DNA from: an uncultured Verrucomicrobiota bacterium
Lineage (GTDB): Bacteria; Verrucomicrobiota; Kiritimatiellia; RFP12; UBA1067
Direction of reading: 5' to 3'
NCBI GenBank assembly: GCA_945613785.1
Contig: CALZAJ010000003.1
Location: 1 to 34,994, forward strand
DNA: 34,994 nucleotides
Below the pieces are notes generated by a model. The model made no database searches and was not told where the DNA came from. It was given only the letters and a program-made list of their open reading frames with translations. This document shows, one piece after another, positions 24,858 through 32,100 of this stretch (position 1 is the first letter of the stretch; each line of letters begins with the position of its first letter). The position numbers and the translations under genes were made by a program.

Positions 24858-24871
24858 TTTAGAAATTGTCT

Positions 24872-24945
24872 CCTCTAGTCTTTCTAGTTGTTCTAGACGT
24901 TCTAGTTGTTCTAGATCTTCTAGAACCGCTAGAACTTCTAGCTAG
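24872..24945. repeat. CTAG array with exact 9-bp period between ackA and pta
   Basis: CTAG begins at 24875, 24884, 24893, 24902, 24911, 24920, 24929 and 24938, a perfect nine-base spacing, plus one more at 24942. On the minus strand most units read CTAGAANNN. Parts are also dyads: 24908-24926 is GTTCTAGA, three bases, TCTAGAAC. The array fills the 89-base gap between the ackA stop and the pta start, and its last unit supplies the pta ribosome site (GAGGAG). Read in the frame of pta it would encode Leu-Glu-X repeats after an in-frame TAG at 24944-24942, but there is no start codon in it. Confidence 0.95.
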
Positions 24946-24946
24946 C

Positions 24947-26080
24947 TTACCCCAGCACCGCGACCGTGTCCTGTGCGATTGCGAGTTCCTCATTCGTCGG
25001 GATGGCGACGACAGGGATCTTGGAACCCTTTGCCGAGAGGACGGCGACGACGCCGTGGGCCTTCTTGTTGGCGGCCTTGTCGAGCTTGATGCCGAGCGCG
25101 CCGAGACGGTTGATGATGCGCTCGCGGACCTCGGTGGAGTTCTCGCCGATACCGCCGGTCATGATGATCGCGTCAGCGCCGCCGATGACGGTGTTGTAAC
25201 CGCCGATGTAGAGCGCCGTGCGATAGGCCAGCATCTCAAGCGCGAGTTCGGCCTGCTTGTCACCCTTCGCCGCCTTGCCGCAGATGTCGCGGCAGTCGGA
25301 GGAACCGGTGAGCGCGAGGAGACCCGACTTCTTGTTGAGGAGGTTGTCGGCCTGCGCGGGCGTGAGCTTCTCGGCTTCCATGATGGAGAGGACCGCCGCC
25401 GCGTCGATATCGCCGCAACGCGTACCCATCACCATGCCCGCAAGCGGGGTCAGTCCCATCGAGGTGTCGACGCACTGGCCGTTCTTGACGGCCGAGAGCG
25501 AGGAACCGTTGCCCATATGGCAGGTCACGAGATTGACCTTGGACACGGGCTTCTTGAGGAACTTCGCGGCCTCCTGCACGATGAACTTGTGCGAAGTGCC
25601 GTGGAAGCCGTACTTGCGGATGCCCATCTTCTTATAGTACTTGGGATCGATCGCGTAAAGCGCGGCGCAGTCAGGCATCGTCTGGTGGAAGGCGGTGTCG
25701 AAGACGGCAACGTTCGGAACGCCCTTGAAGATCTTCTCGCAGGCCTTGATGCCGCCGAGATTCGGGGGCATGTGCAGGGGGCCGAACTTGACGAGCTTCT
25801 CGAGCTTCTTCATCACGGCAGGCGAGACCTTCACGGAGTCCTTGAAGACCTCCGCGCCATGAAGGACACGGTGGCCGATCGCGTCAACGTCCTTCGCGGC
25901 ATCGCCGAGATCGGCGACGACCTGATCCAGCGCAGCCGTGTGGTCCTTGGGACCGCCGCAGCCGATGCGCTCGACGAGGCCCTTCGCGATGCGCTCGCCC
26001 TTCTGCATGTCGAAGAGCTGGTACTTGAGCGAGCTCGAGCCCGAGTTGATGACGAGAACTTTCCTGATTGCCTTCTTCAT
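24947..26080 (-). CDS. ackA: Acetate kinase
   Basis: This cytoplasmic enzyme converts acetyl phosphate and ADP to acetate and ATP. The 377 residues carry all family signatures: VLVINSGSSSLKYQLFD at the N-terminus, HRVLHG (substrate Arg), VFDTAFHQTMP (catalytic Asp), YGFHGTSHKF, TCHMGNGSSLSAV, DTSMGLTPLAGMVMGTRCGDID and MTGGIGENS. It is slightly shorter than the usual 400 or so. The ATG at 26080 (MKKAIRKVL) is used, ten bases after AGGAAG; a GTG at 26086, four bases from that site, would add two residues and is possible. It is the first gene after the giant protein, 57 bases downstream of its stop, and precedes pta, so the two enzymes of acetate formation are made together. Confidence 0.96.
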   Translation of the reverse strand: MKKAIRKVLVINSGSSSLKYQLFDMQKGERIAKGLVERIGCGGPKDHTAALDQVVADLGDAAKDVDAIGHRVLHGAEVFKDSVKVSPAVMKKLEKLVKFGPLHMPPNLGGIKACEKIFKGVPNVAVFDTAFHQTMPDCAALYAIDPKYYKKMGIRKYGFHGTSHKFIVQEAAKFLKKPVSKVNLVTCHMGNGSSLSAVKNGQCVDTSMGLTPLAGMVMGTRCGDIDAAAVLSIMEAEKLTPAQADNLLNKKSGLLALTGSSDCRDICGKAAKGDKQAELALEMLAYRTALYIGGYNTVIGGADAIIMTGGIGENSTEVRERIINRLGALGIKLDKAANKKAHGVVAVLSAKGSKIPVVAIPTNEELAIAQDTVAVLG

Positions 26081-26099
26081 TTTCACTTTTCTTCCTGAG

Positions 26100-26127
26100 G
26101 TCCGCCCGTCGGCAAGGACAGGCGGAC
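26100..26127. other. Strong hairpin between the giant-protein gene and ackA
   Basis: On the minus strand GTCCGCC-T-GTC and GAC-G-GGCGGAC flank the six-base loop CTTGCC, giving a stem of 11 pairs with one T-G wobble. It starts ten bases after the TAA of the giant gene and ends just before the ackA AGGAAG site. No T-run follows on the minus strand, so it is not a textbook intrinsic terminator; on the plus strand a TTTTT lies eight bases after the stem. It may protect or process mRNA 3' ends, attenuate read-through, or be a dispersed palindromic repeat. Confidence 0.75.
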
Positions 26128-26137
26128 TGACTGGTTT

Positions 26138-29100
26138 TTACTGTTCGATGACGACCTTGTAGAAGCCGCTCGTGCCGTTGTCCTCCGGCAGCTCGATGGC
26201 CTGAGCGTCGGCGCCGATCTTGACCGTCGCGGACTTGACCTTGCTCCAGTCGGCTTCGAGCGTGTCCTTGTGGTAGACCACACAGGTGACCTCGGTCGGG
26301 GCCGTCTCGAGCTGTCCGTAGAGACCCGTCGCGAGCTCCTTCTGTGTGCCGTCGACCTGGATGACAAGCTTGCCGTCCTCGAAGCCGATGGAGGAGATCG
26401 TGACCGAGTCGACCTCGGACTCGACCGTCAGCCTGCCGGACTCGTCGACCGAAAGCGAATTCGGATCGACGTTGAGCGCAAGCGCCGCGTCCTTCGGCGA
26501 AGAAAGCGTATAGACGACTTGCGCGCCCAGTCCATCGCCCGTGGCGCCGGCGCCAAGCTTCACGGCGAGGTTGTTCGCCAGCGATTTCATAACCGCGGCA
26601 TCGCCGGGGAGAGTGGCATCGATCTTGTCCGTGCCGTTGAGAAGCTTGCCGCCGTTGGTGGCAACCTCCCAGGCGTCGGGCAGATTGTTGCCGTTGACAT
26701 CCGTATCTTCAATGTAGAGTAGCGCCGTTTCCGAGCTCGTCCCCGTATCGCCCACGACTATAGCCGCGGGAGCATAAGGCGCGTCTGAAGATTTCTCGCG
26801 CGAGCAGACATAGCCCCACGATTCGAAGCTGTCGCGCACGTACGCATTCCCGTAATTCTTCGAATCGAGCCAGGCCATGATGTAGTATTTGCCGCGCGGC
26901 AGACCGTAGACGAGCGCATTGGCAATATGCGCAACTTTCGCGGATGTCACCGAGGAGGTGTTGGTTACCACCGTGCGCGAGACGGGCGTGCCGCTGAAGT
27001 CCGGCGTGCCGTACGCAGCGACGCGGACCACCGCATCGTCGAGCGCGGCCTTGGGACCGAAGTATTTGACCGCCACCGGCGCGGAGCCGCTGACGTAACC
27101 GTTCGCGGGCGCGCTCATACGGAAGACCGGGCCTTCGGACGACCAGAAGTCGCTCTTGAACTTCGAGTTGTACATCGTCACGCGCCATGAATAGTTCTTG
27201 TCGTTCTCAAGCGTTTCGCCGACATACGCTTCGGATTCGAAGGTGTAGGTCTTGTCGGACGCCATCGGCGGCGTGCGGCGGATGCCCGAATCCCAGATGG
27301 TCTTCGCGCCATCGAGAATCTGCACGCGGAAGGCGGAATACGAATTCACGCCGTTCATGGTCCACTTAAACGTCGGATGCGAAGCGTTGACGATCGACCC
27401 TTCCGAGCCCGGAGCGATCGCCACCGGACGCGTGCGGTTCTTTGTCGAGTCGAGGTGGCGCACCGTGGCGATCGAGAAGAGGTTGTTCGTCGTATCGGTT
27501 TCGATAGTGCCGTTGCCCATTACGATCCGGTAAGTGACGTTGGTCGGATCGCCGCAATACTCCTTGACATATCCGTTTTTGACCACCTCTTGTTCAAAGT
27601 ATTCCCAATCGAGATCGAAGACGTTATCGCCCAGAACATCGCCCTCGAAGAAGAACGAGCGCTGATCAAGTTCGATCCACTTGTCGACGATCACGCGGTT
27701 GGCGACGCCGACCTGGTCGACGCCCCACCCATTAATGAGCGTGCGGATAACGCGAATTCGTTCGTACTTGCCGCCAGAAGGCTCGCCGGGGAGGAGGTTG
27801 CGGTTGTCGCCGTCTTCCGTTCCGTAAAGGACGAAGCGGTCGGACAGGCCGGTCTTGATATCCGCGCGGGTGATAACCGGGCTGACATCGGTAAGTTCGA
27901 TTTCGCCCTTCGCCGAATACCAACCCACATTGATTCCGCGAACAAAGCCCAAGGGCTCGCCAGGAGTGTAGGTGCCGGAGTTGTCGAGATCGATAAAGGC
28001 AACAATCGAGTTGAAGCCTTCCTTCACATAGCCGCTTTCGGGCTTGGCGAAGACAAGCGTCTGCTTGCCGCTCGCAAGGCTTTCAACTGGCGTTGCCTTG
28101 TAGACGGCGTCGGGCACTACGAGATCGGCGCTGGTGTAGGTTTGGATTACCACCGGCGCGTAGGCGGCGACATTCTGGGCTTCGCCGGCTGTGCCGGAGT
28201 TCGTCTCCCCATCGGCATTGCCACCGGTGGTCAGCACCTGCTGGCCGTTGTAATAGAACGTGAGATAGATTGTCGGCTCGGGGCGTCCAGCGATGCCGCT
28301 GGTGACAACCGTGTTCGTATCGTTCGTAGAAGCGGCCGCGAAGTCGCGGTAGCGGCGCTCGGCGAAATTGGTCCAGCCGTCGTCGTCGTTGTCGGTAAGC
28401 TGATCCCAGGCGAACCGGTTCGAGAACTCGGTGCCGACTTCGTCTTCCCAATCGTCCTCAATCATATCGTTGTCAGTGAAGATCTCACCGGCATAGAGCG
28501 AGCCGATCTGGTAGAAGTAATCGAGGTTGAACGGATCGACCGAGAAGGCGTTGTCGGGGTCGAACTTGACGCCGAGGTCAAACACCTCCGAAAGGAGATA
28601 TTCAACATAGTTGCAAAGCCCGTCGCCGTCTTGATCGTCCATCGCGCCGGCGCCCTTGATGTGATACTTGAAGGCCATGGCGTCGCCAATGCCATCGCTG
28701 CCGGTGTCGCCGGCGAACGGATCGGTCGGATGGTAGCCGCCGTCGTATTCCTGATACATCGTAAGCGTGTCGGCGTCGGCATCGAAGCTGCGGTCATCGC
28801 GATTCCACGGCGAGTGCGGCGCGGCGGCGAGGCGGCAATAGGCGGGTGCGCCCTTGTCGTCGTTGCCGAACATCGTGTAGAGTTCCCAGCCGTCCAGCAC
28901 GCCGTCGGCATCCTGATCGATCTGCTTGTAGCCCGTCACAATCTCCTTCTTGTTCGTGATCGCTCCGACCGCGAGGAGGTAATCCGCCACGTAGGTCTTG
29001 TCCTTCTTCGTGAAGTTCTTGGAGTTGACCCACTCCGTGCGCGGAATCCAGCCGTTCGCCGTGTTGGAGTTGAAGCCGAACTTCGAGTAGACCTGGGCGT

Positions 29101-32100
29101 GGACGAACACGATGTTCTGCCAGCCGTAGCCCGCGTAGCCGTTGTCCTTGAAGCTGCTGTCGGCCGTGTTGATGACCTTGAAGCCGGAGCCGGCCTGGAA
29201 GGTCACGTTGGTACCGATACCGAAGAGCTTCTGCTTCTTCTTGCCGTAGTAGTAGGTGGACATCAGCGAGGTGATGTTCTCGGCCGGCTCGCCGTTGCGA
29301 ATCGGGCATTCGGTCGGGGAGAGCTTCGTATCCTCGGAGAGGTAGTCGCTCACCCAGTACCAGGCCGCGTCGTTCTTGTTCGTGCCGGTGCCGATGTAGA
29401 CGAGGTAACCCTTGGCGGTGGCGTAAGCCATCACGTCGCGCTCCAGCCATTCGCCGCCGTTGTCGAGAACCGGATCTTCATCGTCCGTATCCGGGACGTC
29501 GTCGCCGTCGGAGTCGGGCTCTTCATCGTCCGTATCCTTCGCGCCTTCAAGCGGATCCTCGATCTCGCCGAACTCAGGAGCGACCGGGTTGAAGATGCCG
29601 TACTTCTCGTAGAAGTCTTCGTCGCGGTCATAGATGCCGTTGTCGTTCCAGTCGGTATCCTGGAGGTAGACCGTCGCGGTCTCGCTCGGGTTGAGCTTGG
29701 CGAGCAGCGCGCGCGGCTCGAAGCCGTACTCGGTCTCACCGAGACGCGTCACATAACCCCAGGCGTCGTACGGACGGCGAATCTCATTGTTCGCACGGCC
29801 GTCGTCGGGATTCTTGACCGCCCAGGCGGCAACATAGTAGGAGCCATTCTCACGGAGGCCGGAGATCGTATTCGTCACGCCGGTCGTCTGGCCCGTGATG
29901 ATCTTCACGGGATTGACGAGGTCCTCGCTCTCGTAGACCGCAACGGTGATGCCGTCGAGGGAGTCGAGAATCGGATGAATGACCTGGACATCGAGCTTGC
30001 CGTTGAAGTTCTTCGCCGCGTTGACGCTGAACTCCGCGATCTCGCTCCACTCGGTCTCGTCGTCGACGACCGTGTCAGGACCGCCGAACTTGTCGTTACC
30101 GAGGAGGATGCGGACCGTGTGGGTGCCAACGTCGAGGTTGGAGCCCATGAGCTCCTCGAGGTCGAGCGTCTTACGGCCACGCGCAACGCCCGTGAGCGGG
30201 AAGCCGCCCTCGTCGCCGAACTCAGCGCCGTCAACCTCGATCCAGAAGCGGGTATAGATGAAGCCATCCGTCGGGATCGTGAAGGAGATCATCGTGTCGC
30301 CGACGAGCGAATCCGCCGTGCCGATCACGTTGTTGGCGCGGTCACGCTTGAGCGAGTAGTGGATCGTGAACTCCTCGTTGACCTGCTGGTCAACCGTCTG
30401 GAGGGTGATCTCACCGGTCTCCTCGTTCACGACCTGGACCGTATAGTGGTTGAGGTTGGTCACGCTGATCGTGTTCTGGTTGTCATTGAGCGCACCCGTC
30501 TCACCGTCGACGATGCGCGGCACCGTCAGGCGGACGATCTCATACGTGACGGACTCGAGGGTTGTCGGATCGGACGCAAGGTCGAAGTCTTCCACCAGCA
30601 TCTTGTCGAGGCCGATGAACTCGTAGGCCTTGTTATCCGGATCTTCCGGATCTTCCGTGAGCATCCATTCCTCAGGATACACGCAGTCGCGGTTGACGTT
30701 GTTCCAGTACTTGCGGAGGAGCACGCCCTTCGGGGTGATTTCCTTGCCGTTCTTCTTCGTGCGGACGAAGCCGATGAGCTGGTAGACCTCGTCATCCTTG
30801 ACAAGCGGGATCACCGGGAAGGCCTCGTTCTTGTCACCGAGCTGGATGGAGATGTCGCCACCCTTCCAGCCAACCGTGGTCTCGGTCGTGCCGTAGGTCA
30901 TCTCATAGGAGAACTCGACCGCCTGCGCATCGGCGGGAGCACCCGCCTCAGCGCCGCCCTCGGCCTCGCCGACGACGTACGCGCGGAAGAGCGCCGCACC
31001 CTGCTTGAGCGAACCGGCCGTAGGCTCGGCGAGCGTCACCTGGGCGATGCCGCCGCTGAACTCGGCAGTGACGTTCCACGTCGCCTGGAGTTCCGTGCCG
31101 TTCTCCGGGAAGGTCGGATTGACCTGGAAGGCCTCGACGATCACCGCGAGGGTGTCGTTGCCCGCATAGCGGAGCGTGAGGTTCATCGTCGGCATGATCT
31201 TGCCGCTGAAGTCGTGTTCGACCATCCAGACTTCCGTTGTGACCGCGCCGTCATCGGAGACGACCTCAGTCGCGTTGGAGGTGGTGTTGGCGTAGCCGTA
31301 ACGCGCCGCGGACCAGTAATCCCAGCCCGTCGCCATCGAGGCCGTGCCGGCGCCCTGGAGGGCGTCCATGCCGAGGGCCGCGCGGGCTTCGATCTCGATG
31401 AACTCAGCCGCGTTGAAGCGCTTGCCGAGGTAGGTCTTGACGCCACGGTCCGTGAAGCTACGGAAGTAGTCCGGCGTCACGCCGTCGGAGAACGCCTTCG
31501 TCAGGTCGATGTCGGCGAGCGAGGTCGGATCGAGGTAGTAGCCGAGCATTTCGCCCAGCGCGTGGACCTGATCGAGATCGTCGTCAGCATAGTACTTGTC
31601 CGGCGTCACGCCGAAGTTCTTCGCCACCGCGTCGGTGAGGTAGTCGAATTCCTCGGGATCGCCCGTCAGGAGTTCGCTCTTGAAGAGCTCGTCGCGGACG
31701 GTATACTTGTTCCACGGATCGGTCGGCTGCAGGCCACGATTGTATTCCTTGTAGTTCTCAAGCGTGTCGCCGTCGTTGTCGCTGGCGCGATCGCCGTATT
31801 TCCACGGGCTGATGGCGGTGCCGTTCGTGAACGTCGTCGCGTTCATCTCGTTCGGACCGAACATCACATAGAGCTCCCAGCCGTCGCTGACGCCGTCCTC
31901 GTCGAGGTCGGTGTTGTACGGCTTGAGCGTGTAGTTCTTCCAGAGGTTCTTGATGTTGACTTCCTTCTCGTCGCAGATGCCGAGCGACTCGAGGTAGCGG
32001 ACGACGAGGTACTTGTCGAGCGCCGTGAACGGCTTGGTGTTCACCGCGTCAGGACCGGCCACTGCCGTGAGCGGGTTGAAGCCGAACACCGCATAGACCT

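Noticed and set aside
24858..24944. N-terminal extension of Pta through the CTAG array (Leu-Glu-X repeats)
   Set aside because: The frame is open back to an in-frame TAG at 24944-24942 but has no ATG, GTG or TTG; the GAGGAG site and family N-terminus support the start at 24857.
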